This document shows positions 24,555 through 32,400 of a DNA stretch of 35,235 nt, piece by piece (positions within the stretch are counted from its first letter, which is position 1; every line of letters starts with the position of its first letter). The DNA is from 20-14-all-45-10 sp964435965 (lineage in GTDB: Bacteria > Chloroflexota > Dehalococcoidia > GIF9 > AB-539-J10). Under the pieces are notes generated by a model. That model did not search any database, had not been told where the DNA came from, and was given only the letters and a program-made list of their open reading frames with translations. The DNA lies in contig CAYTBB010000008.1 in NCBI GenBank assembly GCA_964435965.1, forward strand, positions 1-35,235, written 5' to 3'. The translations under genes were made by a program, and so were the position numbers.

Positions 24555-26236
24555 AAAGTACTGTTGAGACATTCGAGCAGGCAGTAGCAAGAGCTGAGAA
24601 GCTAAGTCAAGCGGCCAGGCAGGCTGCTGAGGAAACAAGGAAAGCATCTCAAGAAGCTATAAGCAGGGTTGAGGAGATAAGCCTGGCAGCCATGAAGGCG
24701 GCTGAGGAGGCAAAGAGAGCATCACAGAAGGCAGTAAGCAACGCTGAAAGGATAAGCCAAGCATCCGCGAAGGTTACTGAAGCTTCGATAAAAGCATCAC
24801 AGGAGGCGATAAGCAAGGCTGAGGCATCGATCAAATCAGTCACGGAGGCTGCTGAGTTATCAGCAAAGGAATTTAAGGAGGCAGTGAGCAGAGCTGAGGC
24901 ATTGGTCAAATCAGCCAAGGTGTCTGCTGAAGCATCGGTGAAGGCCTCCCAAGAGGCTATAGCCAGAGCTGAGGAGATAGGCCGAGCGGCCATGGAAACC
25001 TCTCAGGGAGCGATGAAAGTCTCCCAAGAGGCTATAACCAGGGTTGAGGAGATAGGCCGAGCGGCCATGGAAACGGCTCAGGAAGCGATGTGGGTCTCCC
25101 GAGAAGCTATAAGCCAGGCTGAGGAGGGAGGCAAGGCGGCCACCAAAGCTGCCAAGGAAGCGCAGAGAGCATCACAGGAAGCAGTAAGCAAAGCTGAAAA
25201 GACAAGCCAAGCAGCCACGAAGTCCACCGAAGAGTCCGCAAGGGCATTCGAGGAGGCAATAAGCAGAGCCAATAAAGTAAGCAGATCGGCTAAGGAGTCC
25301 ACCGAAGAGTCCGCAAGGGCATTTGGGGAAGTAATAAGTAGAGCCAATGAGATAAGCAAAACAACCAGGGCAGAGGCTAAAACAGTGATAAAAGCCTCTC
25401 AAAAAGCTGTGAGCAGCGCTGAGGCATCGGTTAAATCAGCCCGGGAGTCTGCTGAAGCATCGATGAGGGTTTCCCAAGAGGCCATAGCCAGAGCTGAGGA
25501 GATAGACCAGGCGGCCATGGAGGCAGCCGAGGAATCAAGAAAAGCATCCCAGGAAGCTATAAGTAGGGTTGAGGAGATAAGCCAAGCGGCTAAGGAAGCT
25601 GCGGAGGAAGTGAAGAAAACTTCCCAAGAGGCGGTAAGCAGAGCTGAGGAGATAGGTCAGGCAGCTAAGGAAGCGGCCGAGGAATCAAGAAAAGCATCCC
25701 AGGAAGCTATAAGCAGGGTTGAGGAGATGGGCCAAGCGGCTAAGGAAGCTGCCGAGGAGACGAAAGAAACTTCCCAAGAGGCCATAGCCAGAGCTGAGGA
25801 GATAGGGCAAGCAGCCATGGAAGCTGCCGGGGAATCATCACAAGTAGCCCGGGAAGTTACCGAGAGAGCGCTAAAGGAGGCTAAGGAGGACGTTATAACA
25901 GCGGTAAGGGCGTTCGAAGAAGCGATCAACAGGGCTGAGGAAACAACCAAATCAGCTAGAAAGGCGGCAAAGGCATCAATACGAGTATTCGAGAAAGCGA
26001 TGGGTGGAGCTGAAAAGATAAGCAAAGGGATTGAGGAGGCTGTTGAAGTACCACCAAAGATATTTGGAGAGGCCTTAAGCAAGGCTGAAGCTGCTGCAGA
26101 AGAAAAAAGAGGGCCAAAGGAATCTAAAAGGGAAATTCAAGACCGCTTGGATTTCCTGGCTCAAATGTATGCCGCTAATAAAGCCAAACATGCTGAGGAA
26201 GAAATTGCCGAGAATGACGAAGTGGAGCAAGGCTAG
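24551..26236 (+). CDS. Alanine-rich coiled-coil protein of 25-residue tandem repeats
   Basis: 561 aa, rich in Ala, Glu, Ser and Lys, with no signal peptide or membrane helix. From residue 7, seventeen units of exactly 25 residues run without a single insertion or deletion (7-431). A 22-residue unit and two more 25-residue units follow (to 503), then a 58-residue charged tail. Typical unit: (A/V)SQEAISRVEEIxQAAKEAA and EESRK. 25 residues over seven helical turns is 3.57 per turn, between a heptad (3.5) and an 11-mer (3.67) coiled coil, so a long, nearly straight rod is expected. Units 13-17 are the most alike, suggesting recent duplication. The next gene is another repeat coil and a tubulin homologue is convergent. 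Function unknown; resemblance to apolipoprotein/LEA-like helical repeats is compositional only. Confidence 0.8.
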   Translation: MKSTVETFEQAVARAEKLSQAARQAAEETRKASQEAISRVEEISLAAMKAAEEAKRASQKAVSNAERISQASAKVTEASIKASQEAISKAEASIKSVTEAAELSAKEFKEAVSRAEALVKSAKVSAEASVKASQEAIARAEEIGRAAMETSQGAMKVSQEAITRVEEIGRAAMETAQEAMWVSREAISQAEEGGKAATKAAKEAQRASQEAVSKAEKTSQAATKSTEESARAFEEAISRANKVSRSAKESTEESARAFGEVISRANEISKTTRAEAKTVIKASQKAVSSAEASVKSARESAEASMRVSQEAIARAEEIDQAAMEAAEESRKASQEAISRVEEISQAAKEAAEEVKKTSQEAVSRAEEIGQAAKEAAEESRKASQEAISRVEEMGQAAKEAAEETKETSQEAIARAEEIGQAAMEAAGESSQVAREVTERALKEAKEDVITAVRAFEEAINRAEETTKSARKAAKASIRVFEKAMGGAEKISKGIEEAVEVPPKIFGEALSKAEAAAEEKRGPKESKREIQDRLDFLAQMYAANKAKHAEEEIAENDEVEQG

Positions 26237-26285
26237 ATGGAGGCAAAGGCGGGGGTGTAATTCTTTTTCTTTACTTATCTTCCTC

Positions 26286-26314
26286 TTGTATGCATGTAAA
26301 TAAGAGAGTAAAAT
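26286..26314 (+). promoter_or_regulatory. Promoter of the hendecad protein gene
   Basis: TTGTAT (26286-26291), 17-base spacer, TAAAAT (26309-26314), ahead of AGGAGG (26332-26337). Confidence 0.6.
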
Positions 26315-26343
26315 AAGAATCCAGGGAGTAAAGGAGGGATACC

Positions 26344-26766
26344 ATGTCAGACGCAGAGAAAGTCTTTGTTGCGGATAAGGAAGAAGTTGAAGAGAAAACC
26401 AAGAAGGTCCCTAAGAAAGCGGAGCAAGAGGTTAGTTTCCTTGATGAAACTCAACAGCGGGCTGCGGCAGCTTACGCAGCCTACATAGAAGCTCAACGCC
26501 AATTAGAAGAAGCCTATAAGGAACAGGAACGACAGGCAGATGGGGCTTATAGTGAGGCTGTAGAGCGAGTTAGAAAGGCTTGTGAGGAGAGCATAGCGCA
26601 GGCTAGAAGGGCCTATGAGGAAAGCATAGCTCAGGCTAGAAAGGTTCATGAGGGAAGCATAGCTCAGGCATTAAGAACCCGTGATGAGGCGGAACGGAAA
26701 GCCCAGGAAGCCCGCAATGAGACCATCGAGCGGACATGGGCAATCTTTACTAAAGTTAGAAAGTAG
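26344..26766 (+). CDS. Coiled-coil protein of eight 11-residue (hendecad) repeats
   Basis: 140 aa. ATG follows AGGAGG by 6 bases. A charged N-terminal 46 residues precede eight consecutive 11-residue units (47-134), e.g. YEESIAQARRA and YEESIAQARKV, with an aromatic or charged first position and small residues inside, then FTKVRK. Eleven-residue periodicity gives a straight or right-handed coiled coil. No signal peptide; cytosolic. It has its own promoter 107 bases after the 25-residue-repeat gene and ends 103 bases before the convergent tubulin homologue. Not a family I recognise; the pairing of two differently phased coils suggests a filament or scaffold role (inference). Confidence 0.8.
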   Translation: MSDAEKVFVADKEEVEEKTKKVPKKAEQEVSFLDETQQRAAAAYAAYIEAQRQLEEAYKEQERQADGAYSEAVERVRKACEESIAQARRAYEESIAQARKVHEGSIAQALRTRDEAERKAQEARNETIERTWAIFTKVRK

Positions 26767-26869
26767 ACAAGAAACGAGTCAAGCTACTTTTCTAATTATA
26801 TTTCTTGGTGGCTGGCTTTTACCGAAGAGCAGAAATACTGATTCTTCTACGCTGGTTCAAAAGAATTAA

Positions 26870-28042
26870 TTATAGTAATACAGGGATATCAGCGAAGGTC
26901 TCTGCGAATTTTCTGTTTGAGTACTCTACTCCACGTCTAGCTTTGATAACAGAAATTAAGTCAATTGCTTTGGTAAAGTAGCTCGTGATTTTCCTGATAC
27001 TGTTGATTTCAGACAGGACTACGGTGACATACAGCGAACGTTTCTGTCTAGGGTAATCACCACTCCGTATTAAAGCATCTGGAGCTACAGTGCTTAAATT
27101 GTCCCCAAGTTGCTTAATTAACTCCATGTGCATTTCTTTAGGCGGTGCAGTGACCAAGTATAAAGCCCTCCCAGCATTTTTAGGATCGCACGTGAGCGAT
27201 AACTCACCTATGGCTTGATCCATAGCGTGAGCTGCTTTGCTGGTTTCACCCATCTTGTCTCTGAAATCGCGTTTTGGTATACATAGGGGCAGTCTTCGTG
27301 GGATTGGCGATTTACCTTCGCCAATTACTGTCCACCCTGCCAGAGTCTGTATTATGTCTCCAGCGTCAAGCGTTCTTGCCCCAACGTATTTTTTGTTCGT
27401 CTCTTCACCAGCGCAAAGCAAATTGTAAAATGGCTCAACTGCTCGGGCATTAATCGCCTCTAGGTTGTTTCCGGCCGGAGAATCTTTTTTAACATACCTT
27501 TGGTTGTCAATAAGAATTATCGCATCAGCCACTAGGTAGGTAGACTTGAGGCACATAGCTGTGTTGTAAACGGCTCTTGATTCTGTTGTTTCTTCCTGCC
27601 TAAACGGCAAGAAGATAACATTGTAGACCGGCTTTCCTATATAGCGCTCTTTCAAATACTGCGTTAGCACTGCTATCGATCCAGAACCAGTGCCACCGGC
27701 GGCAGCAGCAACCAACAAGAAGGCATCTGTCTCATAGAACCGTTCTGCCCTCCTTATAGCGTCTATGATCTTATCAGTATCTTCTCTCGCTACCTCGGCG
27801 CCAAGTTCACTTACCTTACCTACTCCATGGCCGTTGGTCCGTTGACCTCCGATAAGAATTCTATGTTTGTAATCAGATTTGATAGTGCGTAACCCACTTA
27901 AATCAGCAACATCTGTGTTAACAGCAAAGGCATCGGCCAGTATATCGATTTTCCGCAGAGCATGTGCCCTCTTATTTAGCCGAGCGAATCTATCGGCAAT
28001 TCTACCGCCACATTGACCTAGCCCTATAACTAATAATTTCAT
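26870..28042 (-). CDS. Divergent tubulin/FtsZ-superfamily GTPase (CetZ-like)
   Basis: 390 aa. GTP-binding loops are visible: GLGQCGGRIAD (7-17), AVNTDVADL (40-48) and the tubulin signature AAGGTGSGS (114-122). The T7 catalytic loop appears as TLDAGDI (224-230), keeping both aspartates (226, 229) but replacing the usual first Asn by Thr, so GTP hydrolysis on assembly is plausible. FtsZ's C-terminal tail for FtsA/ZipA binding is absent. The N-terminus is closer to archaeal CetZ/FtsZ3-type proteins than to the division FtsZ. Its promoter is leaderless (7 bases between -10 and ATG). It lies downstream of rmuC on the same strand and converges with two coiled-coil genes. Confidence 0.85.
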   Translation of the reverse strand: MKLLVIGLGQCGGRIADRFARLNKRAHALRKIDILADAFAVNTDVADLSGLRTIKSDYKHRILIGGQRTNGHGVGKVSELGAEVAREDTDKIIDAIRRAERFYETDAFLLVAAAAGGTGSGSIAVLTQYLKERYIGKPVYNVIFLPFRQEETTESRAVYNTAMCLKSTYLVADAIILIDNQRYVKKDSPAGNNLEAINARAVEPFYNLLCAGEETNKKYVGARTLDAGDIIQTLAGWTVIGEGKSPIPRRLPLCIPKRDFRDKMGETSKAAHAMDQAIGELSLTCDPKNAGRALYLVTAPPKEMHMELIKQLGDNLSTVAPDALIRSGDYPRQKRSLYVTVVLSEINSIRKITSYFTKAIDLISVIKARRGVEYSNRKFAETFADIPVLL

Positions 28043-28049
28043 GTCACGT

Positions 28050-28079
28050 ATTGTAAACAGCCTGATACAGCAATGTCAA
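28050..28079 (-). promoter_or_regulatory. Leaderless promoter of the tubulin homologue
   Basis: Minus strand: TTGACA (28074-28079), 18-base spacer, TACAAT (28050-28055), then 7 bases to the ATG at 28042. Confidence 0.8.
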
Positions 28080-28097
28080 TAGCCTTGGCTGAAGTTG

Positions 28098-28976
28098 TTA
28101 CTCCTTTGACATCTTTGAAATCCTGTCAAATTCTTCCCTTAGCTTCTTATAGGCTATATCCAATTCCTCTGCCCTATCCCCGGCATTTCTTAGATGGGTA
28201 CTATAAAACACCCGCCACAACTCGTCAATTTCGTAGAATCTCTGGGAAATTATATTGAGATCCTTCCTCACCATCTCCGCCTCTTCAGAAAGCTTTTTAG
28301 CATGAACGCCAGCTTTTATGAGCTCAATCTTATGGGAGAGCGTTAGTGGAGACACAACTTGAACTCCTCTTTTAGTGTAGTCCCGTAGCATCTCGAATTT
28401 CTCGTTTACTAAGAAATAATAAACAGCCTCAGAGGGGATGTAAGCGAAAGCAAACTCTGCTGAGCCTGCTCCTGGACAGACATAATCCTCGGCTATCTTG
28501 CTAAGATGGGTTTGGACATCTTTGCAAAAATCGTTTTTGAATTTTTCCTTTCCCTTAGGATCCTCAACTTCTCGCATCTTTCTGTAGTTATCCAGAGGGA
28601 ACTTGGAATCTATGCAGATGAGCCCCACTGTGGACCTGATGTGTGCATCTGGGATTTTTCCATCAAGTATCGTCTTTCTAATGCCAAACATATCTGGGGG
28701 GAGTTGATCTGAAAGGATTGTCTCCAAACTCATTTCGCCGAGCGCCGCTCGCTCCGTAGGCACGCGGAGCATTTGCTCGATTGAGCGGTGGTAATCTCGA
28801 ATATCCTGGGCATGAGCAGTTAGCATGCCTATCTTTTCCTCTAAGCCCAGCCTTGTCCAGGTGCTTGATACGGCATTTTCAATATCTCTTGGCTTGACAC
28901 CCCTCCCTTTGATAACAAGGAAAATCAGTATGGCCAGGAGTATTACCACAACTGCCAGCAAAATCTGAGTTATCAT
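28098..28976 (-). CDS. rmuC: RmuC-family protein, short membrane-anchored form
   Basis: 292 aa. RmuC limits DNA rearrangements and carries a PD-(D/E)XK-like nuclease fold. An N-terminal membrane helix (4-23) is followed by a brief helical region, then the RmuC core: ERAALGEMSLETIL (about 75-88), IPDAHIRSTVGLICIDSKFPL with the Asp-x-Lys nuclease-like pair, FAFAYIPSEAVYYFL, and VVSPLTL. Most RmuC proteins run 350-500 residues with a long coiled-coil; here it is much reduced. ATG is 15 bases after the adh stop (AAGG upstream), so it ends the nnr-ICMT-adh-rmuC operon, with the tubulin homologue following from its own promoter. Confidence 0.85.
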   Translation of the reverse strand: MITQILLAVVVILLAILIFLVIKGRGVKPRDIENAVSSTWTRLGLEEKIGMLTAHAQDIRDYHRSIEQMLRVPTERAALGEMSLETILSDQLPPDMFGIRKTILDGKIPDAHIRSTVGLICIDSKFPLDNYRKMREVEDPKGKEKFKNDFCKDVQTHLSKIAEDYVCPGAGSAEFAFAYIPSEAVYYFLVNEKFEMLRDYTKRGVQVVSPLTLSHKIELIKAGVHAKKLSEEAEMVRKDLNIISQRFYEIDELWRVFYSTHLRNAGDRAEELDIAYKKLREEFDRISKMSKE

Positions 28977-28990
28977 AGTTCACTAACCTT

Positions 28991-30010
28991 CTATTCTGGG
29001 ATGCTCAGGACACCAGCGCCGCGGATTTTTCCCTCTTTGAGCAGAATTAAAGCTTCATTTGCCTCTTCTAATCTAAATTCTCGAACTTCAGGCATAATGG
29101 GGATTTCAGCGGCCAGAGGTAGAAATTCTTGGGCATCTTTTCTAGTTACATTGGCCACACTTTTCACTTCCTTTTCATACCAGAGATGTTCGGCATAATC
29201 TAACTCCGGAATGGGCGTTATCTTGCGAATTGCGTTTATAACTACTCTTCCTCCTTTTTCTAAGTTCCTTAGAGCTTCACGCACCGGTACTCCCACTGGA
29301 GTAAAGTCAATGGCACAGTTAAGCTTTTCTGGAGGAGTATCTCCTGTGGCTCCAACCCAAGCAGCTCCCAATTTTCGGGCTAGATTCTGATGTTCTTCCT
29401 GGGTTGGTCGAGTAAAGACGAAAACCTTACCATTGGGGTATTTATATTTAGCAACCTGGATGACAATATGGGCCGAGGCTCCAAATCCATAAAGGCCGAG
29501 AACTTTGCCCTCTTCCATTCCTGAGAGCTTTAAAGCTCTATAGCCGATCACTCCAGCACATAAAAGTGGAGCTGCCTGTAAATCTGTAAATCTTTCTGGA
29601 ATGGGGTAGGCGAAGTCCTCCGAAACCACAGTATATTGACCATAGCCTCCGTTGACATCTTTCCCTGTCCATTTCGCTTTATCACACAAATTTTCTTCAC
29701 CTTTAAGACAAAAGGAACACTCTCCACAGGCCCAGTTAATCCAGGCAATTCCTACTCTGTCTCCTCCCTTAAATTTAGTTACTCCCGCTCCTAGACCTTC
29801 TACCTTACCCACAATTTCATGTCCCAAAATCATGGGAAACCTTGAAGGAGAAACCCTGCCTTCAATTTCATCCAGTTCAGTGTGACAGACTCCGCAGGTG
29901 GAAACCTTGACTAGAATTTGACCCGGGCTGGGAACAGGGTCAGGCAGATCCACTAGCTCCAAGGGTTTCCCCTCAACTGAAGAGATTTTCTTAAGCACCA
30001 TTGCCTTCAT
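28991..30010 (-). CDS. Zinc-dependent alcohol dehydrogenase (MDR superfamily, AdhP-like)
   Basis: 339 aa, typical of tetrameric bacterial MDR alcohol dehydrogenases that interconvert primary alcohols and aldehydes with NAD(P). Catalytic zinc ligands Cys39 (CGVCHTE), His64-Glu65 (GHE) and Cys150; structural zinc Cys95, Cys98, Cys101 and Cys109 (ACGECSFCLKGEENLC). The Rossmann turn reads GLYGFGASAH instead of the usual GLGGLGH, still with three glycines. ATG preceded by AAAGGAG. It sits between an ICMT-type gene and rmuC in a mixed operon, so context does not suggest a substrate. Confidence 0.92.
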   Translation of the reverse strand: MKAMVLKKISSVEGKPLELVDLPDPVPSPGQILVKVSTCGVCHTELDEIEGRVSPSRFPMILGHEIVGKVEGLGAGVTKFKGGDRVGIAWINWACGECSFCLKGEENLCDKAKWTGKDVNGGYGQYTVVSEDFAYPIPERFTDLQAAPLLCAGVIGYRALKLSGMEEGKVLGLYGFGASAHIVIQVAKYKYPNGKVFVFTRPTQEEHQNLARKLGAAWVGATGDTPPEKLNCAIDFTPVGVPVREALRNLEKGGRVVINAIRKITPIPELDYAEHLWYEKEVKSVANVTRKDAQEFLPLAAEIPIMPEVREFRLEEANEALILLKEGKIRGAGVLSIPE

Positions 30011-30030
30011 TCTATTCTCCTTTGCACCAA

Positions 30031-30591
30031 TCAGTTTTCCCTTCTGGCAATCAACTTTAATGATTTAAAAATGTTCCATCTGGGAACCCGCTCCATATAC
30101 TTGTGGTATCCATCCCCAAATTTCCTGATATTGAACTCATCTTCCTCTTTAGATGCCATCCAAAAGCAGAAGACAGCTACTAACCCCAATATTGTGGAAG
30201 GGATTGATTGAATGACTAACATTATCCCAATTGTCCAAATAGCGCTTCCTAAATAGAGGGGATGCCGCACGATTTGGAATATACCTTTGTCGACAAGTAA
30301 GGTGGTGTATTCCCACCCAGACGTTGGCTTACCTTTGTGTTTAAGATTAACGAACGAAAGGATAACAATCACAGCAGCAGGAACATATAGAGCATAACCT
30401 AGATATATAAGTGGGAAGATATCTATGGTCTTCCATGTCCAACCTGCTGCTATTAAAGAAAAATAGATGCCCAATCCACACGCCTCATAAATCTCATAAA
30501 CAATACGTTTTCGAATCACAGGGATTAACCATCCAACGATTATCCCGACCCAAATGGCAGCGCAGATAATGTATGCCCACATTTCATCCAT
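30031..30591 (-). CDS. Isoprenylcysteine carboxyl methyltransferase-family membrane protein
   Basis: 186 aa, with about five hydrophobic helices (5-23, 38-56, 62-84, 112-145). The C-terminal half has the ICMT/PEMT-type SAM-binding signature: IVRHPLYLGSAIW (about 108-120) and a KEEDEFNIRKFGDGYHKYMERVPR block (about 148-171). Bacterial members methylate unknown lipids or small molecules in the membrane. It starts 6 bases after the nnr stop with AGGAAAAA upstream and is cotranscribed with it. Confidence 0.85.
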   Translation of the reverse strand: MDEMWAYIICAAIWVGIIVGWLIPVIRKRIVYEIYEACGLGIYFSLIAAGWTWKTIDIFPLIYLGYALYVPAAVIVILSFVNLKHKGKPTSGWEYTTLLVDKGIFQIVRHPLYLGSAIWTIGIMLVIQSIPSTILGLVAVFCFWMASKEEDEFNIRKFGDGYHKYMERVPRWNIFKSLKLIARREN

Positions 30592-30597
30592 TTTTTC

Positions 30598-32172
30598 CTA
30601 TATCATGAAGATGCTATTGTAAAGGTTCTCCGATATTGCCTCGAAGTTCTCCCTATAGCGCTTCATCGTAGCAGGAAGATAGTCCAGTATGTCCTGTGCC
30701 GTTATGCCATCTTCACCTTTATCCCTTGCCGCCAGGTCTCCAGAGAATCCGTGCATAAACACGCCCATTCTCACTGCATGCTTAAGGGATAATCCCAAAC
30801 CAAACATAGCAGCGATCGTTCCCGTCAAGACGTCCCCACTTCCAGCCGTCGCCATACCAGGATTTCCACTCATATTGATGAAAACAGTCTCGTCTGGATA
30901 GCCTATGAGCGAATGAGCCCCTTTTAAGACAACGGTGGCATTGAGTTCCTTTGCTGTGCGCTGCAAAACGCCTATCTTGTTTTTGTTTACCTCGCTTATC
31001 TCCATTTTTGTCATTCTCGACATCTCACCCATGTGGGGTGTAAGAATCGTTTCTGCCTTCCTGTTCTTAATCATTTCTATATCTTTTGAAATAGCAGTAA
31101 TTCCGTCGCCATCTATAAGCAGGGGCTTCTCAATTTCCTGTGCCAATTGCCTTACCAGTTCCTGTGTTTCTCCGTTTAAAGAAAGACCCGGCCCCATGAC
31201 AACCATATCCACTCTTTTTGAAAGCTCTAATAAATTGTCCTTATTTTCCAACCCTATGCTTCCTGATAGTGTCTCTTTTTGGGGAACGAAGACGATTTCA
31301 CTTCCTTTGTTTGCCAGGAACGATGAAATGGATTTTGGCGTAGCCAGACTGGAATATCCTCCTCCAGCTTTGAGGAAAGACAAAGCGGAGAAATACGGTG
31401 CCCCAAGATAACTCGAAGCACCAGCAATAAAAAGAACCTCTCCAAAATCTCCTTTATGAACATCTTTGCTTCTTTTAGGAAGCTCTATTGGATTGTTGAT
31501 TTCTACTCTTATTGAATCTGAATTGTGAAGCGAAGGCGGGAAGGATATATGCGAGAGATACAATTTCCCACAGTGCTCATATCCAGGATAAAGCATATTC
31601 CCTATCTTGGGAAGCCCAAATGTTATGGTATAATTTGCTTTTACCGCCACGCCCATTACCTCTCCCGTATCACCATTTATGCCTGAAGGGATGTCAACAC
31701 TAAACACCCCTTTTTTGCTCTCGTTTATCATCTGAATTACATGCCTGTATATCCCGCTGACTTCCCTGATAAGACCTGTGCCAAATATGGCATCCACAGT
31801 GGCATCGGAGTGAAGAACAGCAGAATTTACAGATTCAATCGAACTAACCTTGGAAATTTCTATTGGTAACTTCGATACTATCTCGAAGTTCCTTTTTGCT
31901 ATCCCTTTAAATTTAGTTTCGTCATCTAAAAGAAAGACCTTTGCCTCTCCGCCATTGGAGTGAATCTTCCGAGCGACAACCAGCCCATCTCCACCGTTAT
32001 TACCAGTGCCACAAAAAACGGCGAATTTCTTGTTCTTTACCCCGAGTTCCTTCAATATGACAAAATATACCGCCTGGCCGGCATTCTCCATCAAAAGGTC
32101 TTGGGAGATGCCAAATTCCTCCGTGGCAGACTTGTCCAAATTTCCCATCTGAGCCACTGTGCTTACCTTCAT
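30598..32172 (-). CDS. nnr: Bifunctional NAD(P)H-hydrate epimerase / ADP-dependent dehydratase
   Basis: 524 aa, the normal size of fused Nnr. It repairs hydrated NADH and NADPH. The N-terminal YjeF_N epimerase domain (1-220) has FCGTGNNGGDGLVVAR (53-68), DAIFGTGL (127-134) and DIPSGINGDTG (160-170). The C-terminal ribokinase-like dehydratase has GPGLS (327-331), LIDGDG (352-357), LTPHMGEM (377-384) and NPGMATAGSGDVLTG (437-451). ATG preceded by AGGAGGT. First gene of nnr-ICMT-adh-rmuC on the minus strand. Confidence 0.95.
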   Translation of the reverse strand: MKVSTVAQMGNLDKSATEEFGISQDLLMENAGQAVYFVILKELGVKNKKFAVFCGTGNNGGDGLVVARKIHSNGGEAKVFLLDDETKFKGIAKRNFEIVSKLPIEISKVSSIESVNSAVLHSDATVDAIFGTGLIREVSGIYRHVIQMINESKKGVFSVDIPSGINGDTGEVMGVAVKANYTITFGLPKIGNMLYPGYEHCGKLYLSHISFPPSLHNSDSIRVEINNPIELPKRSKDVHKGDFGEVLFIAGASSYLGAPYFSALSFLKAGGGYSSLATPKSISSFLANKGSEIVFVPQKETLSGSIGLENKDNLLELSKRVDMVVMGPGLSLNGETQELVRQLAQEIEKPLLIDGDGITAISKDIEMIKNRKAETILTPHMGEMSRMTKMEISEVNKNKIGVLQRTAKELNATVVLKGAHSLIGYPDETVFINMSGNPGMATAGSGDVLTGTIAAMFGLGLSLKHAVRMGVFMHGFSGDLAARDKGEDGITAQDILDYLPATMKRYRENFEAISENLYNSIFMI

Positions 32173-32234
32173 TTTTACCTCCTGTCAGGAAATGCGCTCA
32201 ATGCGCTTTCGGGATATCTATCTTGATAAAGTGG

Positions 32235-32263
32235 ATTATAGCTTATCTGCGCCATTAATATAA
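32235..32263 (-). promoter_or_regulatory. Possible promoter of the nnr operon
   Basis: Minus strand: TTATAT (32258-32263), 17-base spacer, TATAAT (32235-32240). The -10 is perfect, the -35 weak. The leader would be about 55 bases, with AGGAGGT at its end. Confidence 0.5.
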
Positions 32264-32295
32264 CTATAAAACCGCCTTCACCATGTTAGCTACGA

Positions 32296-32400
32296 GGGTG
32301 AGCCAAAGCCCTGAGTCCTTCGATTTCTTGTCATTCTGAGGGGTTAGCCGAAGCCCTGAGCCGAGCGAAGGGACAGCGACCGAAGAAACTCCTCTTCACT
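32296..32400. repeat. Interspersed repeat (TGTCATTCTGA type), copy 3
   Basis: TTGTCATTCTGAGGGG (32328-32343) with GAGCGAAGGGACAGCG and CCGAAGAAACTC (to about 32387) and a partial unit to the left (GAGCCAAAGCCCTGAG, 32302-32317). In the minus orientation it supplies the last ~20 codons and the TGA stop (32331-32333) of the gap-interrupted gene. Confidence 0.55.

Noticed and set aside
24649..26082. Long minus-strand ORFs opposite the 25-residue-repeat gene
   Set aside because: They are produced by the repeated codon pattern of the sense gene; no ribosome sites or promoters, and low-complexity Ser/Ala/Leu translations.
24551..26236. 75-bp tandem repeats as a CRISPR or satellite array
   Set aside because: The units are diverged, lack spacers, and keep one open coding frame throughout.
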